Below are positions 16,969 to 24,394 of a stretch of 64,000 bases of DNA, piece after piece. The stretch's first letter is position 1. Every line of letters starts with the position of its first letter. The position numbers and the translations under genes are program-made. The notes under the pieces are model-generated. The model searched no databases. It saw nothing but the letters and a program-made list of their open reading frames with translations, and was not told the DNA's origin. The stretch comes from an uncultured Oleiphilaceae bacterium (lineage in GTDB: Bacteria > Pseudomonadota > Gammaproteobacteria > Pseudomonadales > Oleiphilaceae): NCBI GenBank assembly GCA_913060665.1, contig CAJXUY010000002.1:389408-453407 (forward strand). The letters are read 5' to 3'.

Positions 16969-17384
16969 TTTGGCACCTCTCCGGTTCTCATAATTTCAGC
17001 CAGTCGGGTAGCTCTATCGCCTACCTGACGAGCCCATTTTGAATTCAACATTTCTTTTGCTGCGTTGCTGTAATCGCCAAGAGATATGTTGGCCAGCATG
17101 TTTCGGAATTTCTTGAGGGTAGGAACGCCCAGGTTATACGCCATGTTAGCTAATACGGTTTGGCGGATTGGATCGAGGTAGTTGTACTGCTTAATCGTCT
17201 GCAACTCTCGAATAACATCATCAATGTCGTTCTGGAGCATTTGCTCTGCTTCTTCGCGGGAGATACCGTTATCTTCAAGATTTCGACCAAATGCAATTGT
17301 TAGTTTTCCAGCTGGGCATCTGTAAGGACGAAGACTTAGCCCTTCATCACGCTTCAACTGTTCAATCAGTAAACGACGATTCAT
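16965..17384 (-). CDS. Endolysin, GH24 lysozyme
   Basis: The protein matches the T4/P22 lysozyme family: LKRDEGLSLRPYRCPAGKLTIAFGRNL with catalytic Glu14 and the Thr of KLTIAFG, then the MAYNLG core and WARQVGDRATRLAE near the end. It cleaves peptidoglycan. No signal or SAR anchor is visible, so export through a holin is expected. I place the start at the ATG 17382-17384, preceded by GAGGTG, rather than at the TTG five codons upstream; this gives 139 residues. Confidence 0.92.
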   Translation of the reverse strand: MNRRLLIEQLKRDEGLSLRPYRCPAGKLTIAFGRNLEDNGISREEAEQMLQNDIDDVIRELQTIKQYNYLDPIRQTVLANMAYNLGVPTLKKFRNMLANISLGDYSNAAKEMLNSKWARQVGDRATRLAEIMRTGEVPK

Positions 17385-17410
17385 GACCACCTCAAACAAA
17401 TTTCAGGCAT

Positions 17411-17440
17411 AAAAAAACCCCGCACGATGGCGAGGTTTTA
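17411..17440 (-). terminator. Intrinsic terminator before the lysis genes
   Basis: On the minus strand the stem AAACCTCGC/GCGGGGTTT closes with one U-G wobble and is followed by a T run. On the plus strand the same position is a C-A mismatch, so the element is made for leftward transcription. It lies just upstream of the endolysin start, like tR' of lambda. Confidence 0.8.
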
Positions 17441-17503
17441 AATGTAATTTCTTACTACTTGGAACAAACTCCGATTGGGAACTCTCCCAACCTATAGAAA
17501 TAG

Positions 17504-17532
17504 AGTGTAAAACGAGTTTTTTATAAATGCAA
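17504..17532 (-). promoter_or_regulatory. Candidate phage late promoter
   Basis: On the minus strand TTGCAT (17527-17532) and TACACT (17504-17509) are 17 bases apart. A short hairpin TTGGGA/TCCCAA (17475-17490) and then the terminator at 17411-17440 follow before the lysozyme. This repeats the lambda pR'-tR' layout and fits control by the Q-position protein at 17582-18025. Confidence 0.5.
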
Positions 17533-17581
17533 CATATTGTGCCAAATTAATTAATTTAATACATCATGCGGTAAAACAGGG

Positions 17582-18025
17582 CTAACAAGCGATATCAAGT
17601 CGAACCCTCTTGTCCATTTCCGCCACCCTCTTTCGTGCGGCCTTCAGATTGTTTTTATAGCTGTCTGGTGTGATATGCAGTATTAGCGATATCGAATAAC
17701 GGTCATGCCTGACCTCTCTGTCACCCACAATAAACGTTCTTTTATTCATGTAGCTATTCGCAATCAATACCCGCCTCTTAATATCATTAAGAGCATCAAT
17801 CAATCTTATTGCATGCGGCAACTCATGATGAGCTTTTCTGATATAACGAATCTCATTAATCATTTCTAAATACGCCAGGTCGTTACCGGTTGGCGCCGGA
17901 AGATCACCTTTGTAATCAATAAACCGACTCAGCATTGATTCACCATGCCAGCCTGCATCCTCTTCAAGACTCATTTTGTGATCAATATAAAGGCCTACCA
18001 AATGATTAACACGCTCAACACTCAT
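17582..18025 (-). CDS. Putative late gene regulator in the Q position
   Basis: The 147-residue basic protein lies between the nuclease gene and the late promoter, where lambda-like phages carry the antiterminator Q. It contains HHELPHAIRLIDALNDIKRRVLIANSYM and SISLILHITPDSYKNNLKAARKRV, the second resembling a helix-turn-helix. I see no clear match to Q, RinA or RusA. Function is inferred from position only. Confidence 0.6.
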   Translation of the reverse strand: MSVERVNHLVGLYIDHKMSLEEDAGWHGESMLSRFIDYKGDLPAPTGNDLAYLEMINEIRYIRKAHHELPHAIRLIDALNDIKRRVLIANSYMNKRTFIVGDREVRHDRYSISLILHITPDSYKNNLKAARKRVAEMDKRVRLDIAC

Positions 18026-18037
18026 TACACACCCCGG

Positions 18038-18430
18038 CTAAACTAAAAAGTAAGACTCGATTGCGGCTTTTGCTTCTTTAACACCGTAGGCCACAACCGC
18101 TTTATGGCCGTTATCATTCATTCGGTTAATCCACTCTTTTTGGCTTTTACTAACCGATGGCTTTGACTGCCCTTTTATTATCGGCCTCTTCAACTCAATC
18201 CAAAGCCCATAAAACCCGTTATGCGGTAACGTTAAGTGAATATCGCTAACGCCCGCCTTAACACCCTGCTTTTTCAATCTCGCTGCTTCAAGCTTTCCAC
18301 GCTTACCGCCGTTAGGTATCGCATACATATAGTCAATGAGGTTAACGAGTCCGCGCCCGGGCAACACAAACCCTTTAGTCCGCGCCCAGCTAAACAATGC
18401 TTCTTGATGGCTATCTTCTACGTGCTTCAT
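18038..18430 (-). CDS. VRR-NUC domain endonuclease
   Basis: The protein matches the VRR-NUC fold: an early Glu in EDSHQEALFSWA, AIPNGGKRGKLEAARLKKQGVKAGVSDI, then GLWIELKRP and SKSQKEWINRM. The D and ExK motif of the PD-(D/E)XK superfamily is intact. Phage members process branched or replicating DNA. I place the start at the ATG 18428-18430 (MKHVEDSHQ), which overlaps the upstream gene end by 20 bases; the longer frame has no family sequence. Confidence 0.9.
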   Translation of the reverse strand: MKHVEDSHQEALFSWARTKGFVLPGRGLVNLIDYMYAIPNGGKRGKLEAARLKKQGVKAGVSDIHLTLPHNGFYGLWIELKRPIIKGQSKPSVSKSQKEWINRMNDNGHKAVVAYGVKEAKAAIESYFLV

Positions 18431-18716
18431 ACTTTCGTGCCTGGTCAACTTGCCATTGCCTAAACTCGCGATTGATACGCCAAAACATCGGGGCATGGGC
18501 GTCATACTGATCAAGCTCGCTCAAGTCTTTAATACCACACGCGTTCTGAACAGCTTCTTTGCGATCCTCTTCATTGTGCGTGCCGTACGGAGTTTTAGTG
18601 CCTGATTTTTTAGTCCTAAACCAGTCCAAATAAAACCCAAAGTCAGGGTCTTTAACCAATACCATCGCCCTTCTAGACAGCCGGTTATCTTCAGGATTAC
18701 ACCTTGATCGTGCCAT
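18411..18716 (-). CDS. Hypothetical phage protein
   Basis: A 101-residue basic protein (MARSRCNPEDNRLSRRAMVLVKDPDFGFYLDWFRTK) with a GGAGG ribosome site upstream. It overlaps the VRR-NUC gene and should be co-translated. I do not recognise the family. Confidence 0.65.
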   Translation of the reverse strand: MARSRCNPEDNRLSRRAMVLVKDPDFGFYLDWFRTKKSGTKTPYGTHNEEDRKEAVQNACGIKDLSELDQYDAHAPMFWRINREFRQWQVDQARKYEARRR

Positions 18717-18781
18717 TAATTATCCTCCCCATACGTTGAAATGCAGATTTAGACTAAAGAGCCCTAAATCACTACGCTTGA

Positions 18782-18910
18782 CTACCATGACAATTTCACT
18801 CCATCTCGGTGTGGTCTCGGTCTAGAAACATAAAATACCTCTTTACGTCCTCCTCTATAATAGACGCCAATAAAGGCCGAACACCTTGATATACATACCT
18901 TGTAGAGCAT
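18782..18910 (-). CDS. Small 42-residue protein coupled to the second integrase
   Basis: An ATG overlapping the integrase stop (TAATG) is preceded by AAGGAG at seven bases and opens a frame of 42 residues with SAFIGVYYRGGRKEVFYVSRPRPHRDG, ending in a TAG at 18782-18784. The ribosome site and overlap argue that it is translated. The family is unknown. The remaining 65 bases before the next gene hold nothing else I can support. Confidence 0.5.
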   Translation of the reverse strand: MLYKVCISRCSAFIGVYYRGGRKEVFYVSRPRPHRDGVKLSW

Positions 18911-20130
18911 TATACGACTCCTTCCATCTTGGCTCTGTCTTGGTTTATAACGCTTTTAAATCCTTGGCCAATTAGCCACTCATGATACTTTTCAAGCGCT
19001 TCACGCTTAGCGGTTTCAGTGCTCGTGTGAATGTATGTCTGATCAAGCTTTGACATTTTGTGATTCAATAAGCGCTCTGCAATGTGGTAATCAATGCCGA
19101 GATCAGCCCATTGCGTCCGGGCCACCTTTCTAAGGTCGTGTGACCTCCACTCACCACAACTTACTTTTCGTATAATCTTGCCTGCCTTAGAGTCAGACCA
19201 CTCTTTAGAGCGTGTGCCAGGGAATAAATAGACACCATATTTTCCAATGCCTTTCTGATATTCTTGATAAGCGCAAAGCAGCTCTTTTACCGTAGGGGTG
19301 ACCGGTAATCTTAACGGCTCTTCAGTTTTTATATTTTCAACAGGAAGGTGCCAGTAATCATTAATCAGATCGAAGTCGTCCCACTTAGCCTTTCTTGTTT
19401 CACCTATCCGAGTTCCATGCAAAAGCATGAGCGAGACAATCACCCTCTCTGGCCAGTCATGCCCTTCTAATACCTCTATAAGTTCAGAGGCATAATCCGG
19501 CCGAATTGAGGCTCCCTTTGGTTTTGGTTTGGCTGCAATAGAATCAGAAACCTTGAGTCCTGATAACAGGTCGACTTCCAAATATTTAAGCTTATGAGCC
19601 CTGCGTACTGCTGTTTTAAGGATGCCCCATATTTGATGTATAAATGATACTGAGTAATCAGCCTGCAAAGGCCAAAACAATAAAGAATCAAGGGTCGACC
19701 TATTCAACTCTCTAATCCTGAGAGATCCTAACTTTGGCAACAAATGACACTTGATCGCAGACAGGACGCTTGCCTTTCGCTTATCTGACATTCCACGATC
19801 AGCCTTCAATCTGTCCCGATACCAAACCAGCAAGCCAGAAAGCGTCGACCAATGATCTGTTGTCACCTCATCGTTGGCTGCGTATCGAGCGAGAATATCA
19901 GGTAAACGTTTTTCTATTACTTTTACTGGCAGGTCTGGATACTTACCAAGGTTCTGCCATTTGTCTTTACCATTCTTACGAAGAACGACATACCATGAGC
20001 CACCAGTCCAAGAGCTATTTACCCTCAGGCGTAGCTTTGAATGTCGATCCCTAATCTCAGTGATACTCCGATCTTTTAAGCACCGATTTATTGCTGAATC
20101 TGAAAGTTTTACGACCGAAGTAGCCACCAA
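18910..20130 (-). CDS. Second tyrosine recombinase (internal)
   Basis: The 406-residue protein has an N-terminal Arm-like domain (SKLRLRVNSSWTGGSWYVVLRKNGKDKWQNLGKYPDL), a core-binding domain at about 95-200, and a catalytic domain with LLHGTRIGETR, SHDLRKVARTQWADLG, LLNHKM and the nucleophile region LDQTYIHTS. All catalytic residues appear present. It lies between SSB and the late-control genes, not beside an att site, and runs with the early operon. It might be a remnant of another element, a resolvase, or part of a switch. Confidence 0.9.
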   Translation of the reverse strand: MVATSVVKLSDSAINRCLKDRSITEIRDRHSKLRLRVNSSWTGGSWYVVLRKNGKDKWQNLGKYPDLPVKVIEKRLPDILARYAANDEVTTDHWSTLSGLLVWYRDRLKADRGMSDKRKASVLSAIKCHLLPKLGSLRIRELNRSTLDSLLFWPLQADYSVSFIHQIWGILKTAVRRAHKLKYLEVDLLSGLKVSDSIAAKPKPKGASIRPDYASELIEVLEGHDWPERVIVSLMLLHGTRIGETRKAKWDDFDLINDYWHLPVENIKTEEPLRLPVTPTVKELLCAYQEYQKGIGKYGVYLFPGTRSKEWSDSKAGKIIRKVSCGEWRSHDLRKVARTQWADLGIDYHIAERLLNHKMSKLDQTYIHTSTETAKREALEKYHEWLIGQGFKSVINQDRAKMEGVV

Positions 20131-20161
20131 TTACCCCCTAAAACAACGTTTTTATCAGAAA

Positions 20162-20638
20162 TTAGAACGGGATATAATCATCAAAGTCATCAGGACCGTT
20201 ACCCATTCCAGCGGGTTGCGGTGATGGTTGCCGATGAGGTTGTGCTTGCGGCGCGTGCTGTTGAGGCTGAGCCTGATAACCACCCTGCTGACCATCTGGC
20301 TTACCATCTAACATCTGCAGCTCATTAGCCACAATCCCGGTACTATAGCGATCCTGCCCCGTTGCCTTATCCTGCCATTTTTGAGTTTGCAAACGGCCCT
20401 CAAGATAAACCTTGGAGCCCTTTTTCAAATACTCTTTCGCGATCTCAGCCAATCGGCCAAACAACACCACTCGATGCCACTCAGTCTTAGGCACAATCTG
20501 ACCGGTGTTTTTATCTTTGTAGCTCTCATCAGTAGCCACGCTAAGATTGGTAATCGCTCCACCTTGTTGCGTGTAACGGGTTTCTGGATCATTCCCCAAG
20601 TAACCGATGAGGATTACTTTGTTAATTCCTCTAGCCAT
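20162..20638 (-). CDS. ssb: Single-stranded DNA-binding protein
   Basis: The 158-residue protein has the OB-fold sequence [40 protein letters not shown], the [10 protein letters not shown] block, a Gln/Pro-rich linker and the acidic tip DDFDDYIPF that recruits partner enzymes. It overlaps the upstream stop (TAATG). It serves phage replication and recombination and is distinct from a chromosomal copy. Confidence 0.95.
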   Translation of the reverse strand: MARGINKVILIGYLGNDPETRYTQQGGAITNLSVATDESYKDKNTGQIVPKTEWHRVVLFGRLAEIAKEYLKKGSKVYLEGRLQTQKWQDKATGQDRYSTGIVANELQMLDGKPDGQQGGYQAQPQQHAPQAQPHRQPSPQPAGMGNGPDDFDDYIPF

Positions 20639-20928
20639 TACTGCGCCACCGTTTTTAGCTCAATATTTTCAGACTGAAGCAACCGGTCTGCTACCAATTT
20701 TGTGTAACCAACAATGTCATGCCATGAGTCATGATAATCCGGGTCACCATTCAGAATGCGCCCAACCTTGTGAGCAATCATCTCCAGCGTTTCTTTCTGA
20801 TCATCTTGCAGGCCCTGCCAGTTAGGCGAGTTAGCCATTGCCGACTTAATGTTTTGGGTGATATGAGCATGCCCTTCGAAATCACCGTACCGGTTACCGC
20901 GTTCTTCTAATGTTTGATCGATATTCAT
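20638..20928 (-). CDS. Phage protein of the DUF6378 type
   Basis: The 96-residue protein contains [15 protein letters not shown] and [30 protein letters not shown], a conserved pattern in phage replication regions. The conserved His/Asp residues hint at a fold akin to phosphohydrolases, but the role is unknown. It lies between the P-like gene and ssb, with overlaps on both sides. Confidence 0.8.
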   Translation of the reverse strand: MNIDQTLEERGNRYGDFEGHAHITQNIKSAMANSPNWQGLQDDQKETLEMIAHKVGRILNGDPDYHDSWHDIVGYTKLVADRLLQSENIELKTVAQ

Positions 20929-21413
20929 GCGCTTTCTCTCTGATACTTAGTACTACCCATAGATTTAAGCAGCTCTCTCATTTGAGAACGGCCTCTCAAC
21001 TTACGCTTAGAAACAAACTCTTTCGGCTCTGGCAGGCCAACGGGTAGCGGCTTATGACAAGGGGCAGGCGATACCTTGCACCACTCGATAAACTTCCCAA
21101 CACTCGGCCAAAACGGACTGGTATCTTTTCGTGCTTGCTGCAACCCCTGTTGAACCTGTTCCTTGCTAGTGATTCGATTCTCAATCAACGCCTTCACCCA
21201 TGCTTTTTTGGCTTCTTCCAAGTCGTTATCGGTCGTAAACGTCTGACGCCAAGCGGGATATGCTGCCTTAAGCCCTGCAAAGATAGAGTTAATAACTCCG
21301 GCAGACTGGCGAACCAACTGCGCGTAATGCTCATCAGTTCGAGCCGCTTGCGACTGCCTACGAACCAAGTCAGTGGCAGATAAGTTTGTTAGCGGTTTAG
21401 CAATGCTCATCAA
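20925..21413 (-). CDS. Replication protein P-like helicase loader
   Basis: The 162-residue protein shows the lambda P-family pattern (INSIFAGLKAAYPAWRQTF, AKKAWVKALIENRITSKEQVQQGLQQAR, PFWPSVGKFIEWC). It should recruit host DnaB to the phage origin together with the O-like protein encoded upstream, which it overlaps by four bases. Confidence 0.82.
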   Translation of the reverse strand: MMSIAKPLTNLSATDLVRRQSQAARTDEHYAQLVRQSAGVINSIFAGLKAAYPAWRQTFTTDNDLEEAKKAWVKALIENRITSKEQVQQGLQQARKDTSPFWPSVGKFIEWCKVSPAPCHKPLPVGLPEPKEFVSKRKLRGRSQMRELLKSMGSTKYQRESA

Positions 21414-22327
21414 AAATCCTCCATGCTCATATTTTCAGCCCAACTGGTATCTTCCCAATCAAGCGAGCTCTTGGTGAAAGCCGGTTTCTTTGATGGGCTG
21501 TTGGTCGATTTGCTGGGTTGTATTGTTCGCCAGTTCCTCACAACATTTTGGATAAACGTATTGTCCCAACTAGGCCTAGATTCATTTCGATTCGTCCAGT
21601 ACAGGACAAATTCAGGAATACACTGCTCAATAAAATCTTTTTTGATACTGTGCTGAGCTCCGAGTATTTGAAGAGCGGCTGGAGATGGCTGCCAGTCTGA
21701 GTCTATCGGGGCATATCTATCGGGCCGTTGGTCGGATTTAAAAATTGGATGATCTGAGTTATTTAATGATGTTGATGTAGATATAACAGAGGTATGTTGC
21801 TCCTCCTCTGTTGCTCCTCTGTTGCACATACCCTCTTTAACGCTTACAGGCTGCGGCTTTACGTTAGTTGCTCCTTCTCTGTTGCTCCTCTGTTGCTCCT
21901 CATTTGGACGGATTACTCCTGCGCAGGCTAATGGCAGCTTGAAAAGCATTGCATCATTACGCTTTTTAGTAGGTAACTTAACTAATAACGTCACTCTGAC
22001 CAGATGCTCTATAAGCGTTCTCACTTGCTGTTTAGACGGCTTATAATCTGCTTCCGTTGAGCCTCTGGGCCGCACAACTTCAAGATGCTCCTGAAACATC
22101 TGATAGCTAACCCTGCGCTGAACACCCACAACGCCCGTCAGGTAGTCCATATGAGGCCTTATATACAAAAGGTAAAGAGATCGAGCTTCATGCGGTAACG
22201 TTTCATCCCGCAAAACATCAAGCTCCTCATTAGTCAATTTAACGCTAACCATTAAATCCCCCTGGTTGCCCAGGGAAGGACCCGCTGGAAACTCTAAAAT
22301 CTTGCGGTCTTGATATGATTCATTCAT
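21410..22327 (-). CDS. Phage replication initiator with DnaT-like domain (O-like)
   Basis: The 305-residue protein has an N-terminal winged-helix region (HEARSLYLLYIRPHMDY, KQQVRTLIEHLVRVTLLVKL), a central low-complexity section, and a C-terminal DnaT-like ssDNA-binding block (DWQPSPAALQILGA, FIEQCIPEFVLYWTNRNESRPSWDNTFIQNVVRNW). Its place before the P-like gene and the iterons inside its central section match lambda O, which binds an origin within its own gene. Confidence 0.85.
   Translation of the reverse strand: MNESYQDRKILEFPAGPSLGNQGDLMVSVKLTNEELDVLRDETLPHEARSLYLLYIRPHMDYLTGVVGVQRRVSYQMFQEHLEVVRPRGSTEADYKPSKQQVRTLIEHLVRVTLLVKLPTKKRNDAMLFKLPLACAGVIRPNEEQQRSNREGATNVKPQPVSVKEGMCNRGATEEEQHTSVISTSTSLNNSDHPIFKSDQRPDRYAPIDSDWQPSPAALQILGAQHSIKKDFIEQCIPEFVLYWTNRNESRPSWDNTFIQNVVRNWRTIQPSKSTNSPSKKPAFTKSSLDWEDTSWAENMSMEDF
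21796..21900. repeat. Iterons, candidate phage replication origin
   Basis: The motif GTTGCTCCT starts at 21796, 21810, 21867, 21881 and 21892, with a degenerate copy GTTGCACAT at 21821. Two clusters of three have the same internal spacing (14 then 11 bases) and lie 71 bases apart. They sit in the middle of the initiator gene, as lambda ori does in O. Confidence 0.7.
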
Positions 22328-22350
22328 AATGACTTCTCACTTGTGTGAAT

Positions 22351-22388
22351 AAACCCGCTAGCTGTCTCACCAGCTCTGATGCGGGTTT
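22351..22388 (+). terminator. Intrinsic terminator between early genes
   Basis: AAACCCGC (22351-22358) pairs with GCGGGTTT (22381-22388); an inner AGCTG/CAGCT stem closes most of the loop. A run of T follows on the plus strand; on the minus strand the tail is weaker. It may also act leftward as an attenuator before the initiator gene, as tR1 does in lambda. Confidence 0.65.
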
Positions 22389-22389
22389 T

Positions 22390-22587
22390 TTATTGCTTTG
22401 AATTTACTGGAACGCAAAACACGCCCATCTCTTTAAGCTTGCAGAGCCTTACAGCTGCATTATGTACAGCTTGCTGGCTTGATCGATGATTCAACATTAC
22501 AGACTCACAGCGTCTAACCTCCCACTGCTTGAGTGCATGCCTCAACCGCGCTTGAACCTTGGCGAATGCCAGAGAAATAGCGTTCAT
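22390..22587 (-). CDS. Hypothetical early phage protein
   Basis: A basic protein of about 65 residues (MNAISLAFAKVQARLRHALKQWEVRRCESVML) in the place where lambda has cII. It has no clear helix-turn-helix. A GTG at 22617 would add ten residues. It is expressed leftward from the region of the 22643-22681 inverted repeat. Confidence 0.5.
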   Translation of the reverse strand: MNAISLAFAKVQARLRHALKQWEVRRCESVMLNHRSSQQAVHNAAVRLCKLKEMGVFCVPVNSKQ

Positions 22588-22642
22588 ATTCAACCCTGCG
22601 TTTATTATTGGTACCACTCTTACTGTTCAAATGCCTTCTGTT

Positions 22643-22681
22643 GGTTGTAAGATAGTTTCACCACAAAAATATCTTACAACC
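22643..22681. promoter_or_regulatory. Inverted repeat between divergent early genes, likely operator
   Basis: GGTTGTAAGATA and TATCTTACAACC form perfect 12-base arms around 15 bases, between the leftward gene at 22390 and the rightward gene at 22707. A second AACCAAC follows the right arm. The inner halves (TATCTTA) resemble half-sites in the CI-Cro control region. Confidence 0.6.
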
Positions 22682-22706
22682 ACAACCAACAAAAGGACTT
22701 AACCTC

Positions 22707-22895
22707 ATGACCGATACAAACCGCATGACGGCAGGACAGCTCATAGAACAACTAAAACATGCCGACCCTGACGCTGAAATTCACATCACACCAGTTTTGG
22801 ACAAATATTCGCTATCCATCCACAAAGTTGTATTCAATGACGACAATTCAAAAGTCAGAATTGAACTCAATGAAACAGTTCGACTTGACACCTAA
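22707..22895 (+). CDS. Small phage protein
   Basis: The 62-residue protein has MTAGQLIEQLKHADPDAEIHI, a pattern common in small phage proteins of unknown role. An AAAGGA ribosome site precedes the ATG. It is the only rightward gene inside the leftward early block and converges with the gene at 22892. Confidence 0.65.
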   Translation: MTDTNRMTAGQLIEQLKHADPDAEIHITPVLDKYSLSIHKVVFNDDNSKVRIELNETVRLDT

Positions 22896-23284
22896 CACTC
22901 ATCCAAAAAACAAAATGGGAGTGCTAGTGGATTAATATAGGTAATCAAGCACTCCCGTATCCTTTCGACGCCATTTGATCCATTGCTAGAGCCCTTAAAT
23001 GCCGTATACCCATTAACTCGGCACAACTCAATTGCCGCGTTAACACTAGCCCCAACATCAATAAACACCTGAGAATTTTCTATCTGCAAAAGATCAACAA
23101 AATTATTAATCTGGTTAAACGCAACTTTGCCTCTCGAAAGAAGCTCGCCTGAGGGCGATACAACAACAAAATCAGAGAGCTCATCTTCGCAATCCAAGCA
23201 AAGAGCGATAACAAGGCAGGTGCGTGAAGCATCAACCAAGGGATCAAAGTTAAATTTTTTAATGTAGTCAGTACTGATTGTCAC
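22892..23284 (-). CDS. Hypothetical early phage protein
   Basis: The 130-residue acidic protein (FNFDPLVDASRTCLVIALCLDCEDELSDFVVVSPSGELLSRG) is the first large gene after the Cro-like gene. Its start-to-end pattern suggests a compact alpha-beta fold, but I do not recognise it. The 100 bases between it and the Cro-like gene contain a small GC hairpin (CCCC/GGGG near 23325-23340) and no gene. Confidence 0.6.
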   Translation of the reverse strand: MTISTDYIKKFNFDPLVDASRTCLVIALCLDCEDELSDFVVVSPSGELLSRGKVAFNQINNFVDLLQIENSQVFIDVGASVNAAIELCRVNGYTAFKGSSNGSNGVERIRECLITYINPLALPFCFLDEC

Positions 23285-23387
23285 GACTTAGTCCTTTTAG
23301 TTTTTATACTGTCTTTCTACTCAGTCCCCATGCGGGGCATAACCTTCTTTTCATGCTTATGGCTTAATAAGCCTTACACCGTGAGCG

Positions 23388-23561
23388 CTAAGCGGCTTTT
23401 CCAGAATCGGACGACTGCTTCATGATGATGTCTTCAATCTGATATCTTCTAAGTTCAGGAACTTCATCACCCCATTGGGTGACTGATGACTTTGATATAT
23501 TAAGAGCCTTAGCTAATCGACTTTTGCTACCAAACTTGCTTACAGCATCGACGGTTTTCAT
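23388..23561 (-). CDS. Cro-like repressor
   Basis: The protein of 57 residues has a helix-turn-helix KFGSKSRLAKALNISKSSVTQWGDEVPELR and a Lys-poor tail, typical of YdaS/Cro proteins. It faces the CI-like gene across a short operator region. I use the ATG at 23559-23561; a TTG six codons upstream is the alternative. It should shut off repressor synthesis during lytic growth. Confidence 0.82.
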   Translation of the reverse strand: MKTVDAVSKFGSKSRLAKALNISKSSVTQWGDEVPELRRYQIEDIIMKQSSDSGKAA

Positions 23562-23596
23562 TCTTATGAACCCTTTCAACCTTTAATTAAAATACT

Positions 23597-23654
23597 AGGT
23601 TAAGTTTTCTTACCTTGCAAGTCAACATATCCTAACCAAAGTTAAGTTAAGATA
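23597..23654. promoter_or_regulatory. CI-Cro operator region and early leftward promoter
   Basis: Leftward promoter: TTGACT at 23620-23625 and TAACCT at 23597-23602 on the minus strand, 17 bases apart. Two dyads overlap it: 23597-23615 (AGGTTAAG...CTTACCT) and 23628-23654, where TATCCTAAC and GTTAAGATA flank nine bases. Together they form the lysis-lysogeny switch. Confidence 0.65.
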
Positions 23655-23662
23655 GCTTTACT

Positions 23663-24316
23663 ATGATGAATGAACGCATAAAAGAAAGAAGAAAATCCCT
23701 AAAGCTGACTCAATTAGACGTTGGCAAGGCAGTTGGAGTTAGCAAGGCTACGGTATCTATGTGGGAGTCTGGGGATACTGCCCCCAAAGGAATTAACACC
23801 TATAAACTAGCTGCAACCCTGCGTGTCAGCGTTGGCTGGCTTATTTCTGGAAAAGAAGATACCCCTCTGCCTAACCCGGGAATGTTTAAAGGTCTAACAA
23901 ATACTTCCCAAGGTCCCTTCATTCAAGGTCGAGTCCCCCTTATAAGCATGGTGCAAGCAGGGAACTTCTGTGAATCTATCGACTTATTCCAGCCTGGCGA
24001 TGCAGAAGAGTGGATCGCCTGCCCTGCCAATCACTCCGACCAAAGCTACGCACTAAAGGTGCAAGGCGAAAGCATGCTGCCTAGATTTACTGAAGGTGAA
24101 ATAATAATCGTCGACCCCAACGTCTCACCTGACGCGGGCAAATTCGTTATAGCTAAACGAGCCAGTGACCAGAAGACCACATTCAAGCAACTCATGAAAG
24201 ACGACGAAGACTTCTACCTAAAAGCCCTCAACCCTGATTGGGGCGACCGATATATACGCATGTCTGAAGACTGGAACGTGTGCGGCGTGGTCATTTGTAA
24301 AATAGATATACTCTAA
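23663..24316 (+). CDS. CI-like prophage repressor with S24 peptidase domain
   Basis: The 217-residue protein has an XRE helix-turn-helix at residues 3-60 (LTQLDVGKAVGVSKATVSMWESG) and a LexA/S24 domain. The self-cleavage site is Ala99-Gly100, the nucleophile Ser137 (GESMLP) and the general base Lys175 (TTFKQL). DNA damage through RecA should trigger cleavage and induction. All needed residues are present, so the prophage may be inducible. The TAC operon begins 78 bases downstream in the same direction. Confidence 0.93.
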   Translation: MMNERIKERRKSLKLTQLDVGKAVGVSKATVSMWESGDTAPKGINTYKLAATLRVSVGWLISGKEDTPLPNPGMFKGLTNTSQGPFIQGRVPLISMVQAGNFCESIDLFQPGDAEEWIACPANHSDQSYALKVQGESMLPRFTEGEIIIVDPNVSPDAGKFVIAKRASDQKTTFKQLMKDDEDFYLKALNPDWGDRYIRMSEDWNVCGVVICKIDIL

Positions 24317-24362
24317 ATAAACGCAAATTTAAGATTCTGTAACATAATTTAAAGTGCAGAAA

Positions 24363-24380
24363 GTTAACCTATAGGTTAAC
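24363..24380. promoter_or_regulatory. TAC operator, perfect 18-bp palindrome
   Basis: GTTAACCTATAGGTTAAC is its own reverse complement and lies 14 bases before the toxin ATG. Antitoxins of this class bind such palindromes. The half-site TTAACCTA also occurs at the cro promoter and at 26436-26443. Confidence 0.8.
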
Positions 24381-24394
24381 ATTAATGGATTGAT

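Noticed and set aside
18717..18781. Possible second att site for the internal recombinase
   Set aside because: I found no tRNA fragment or repeat matching another position in the window.
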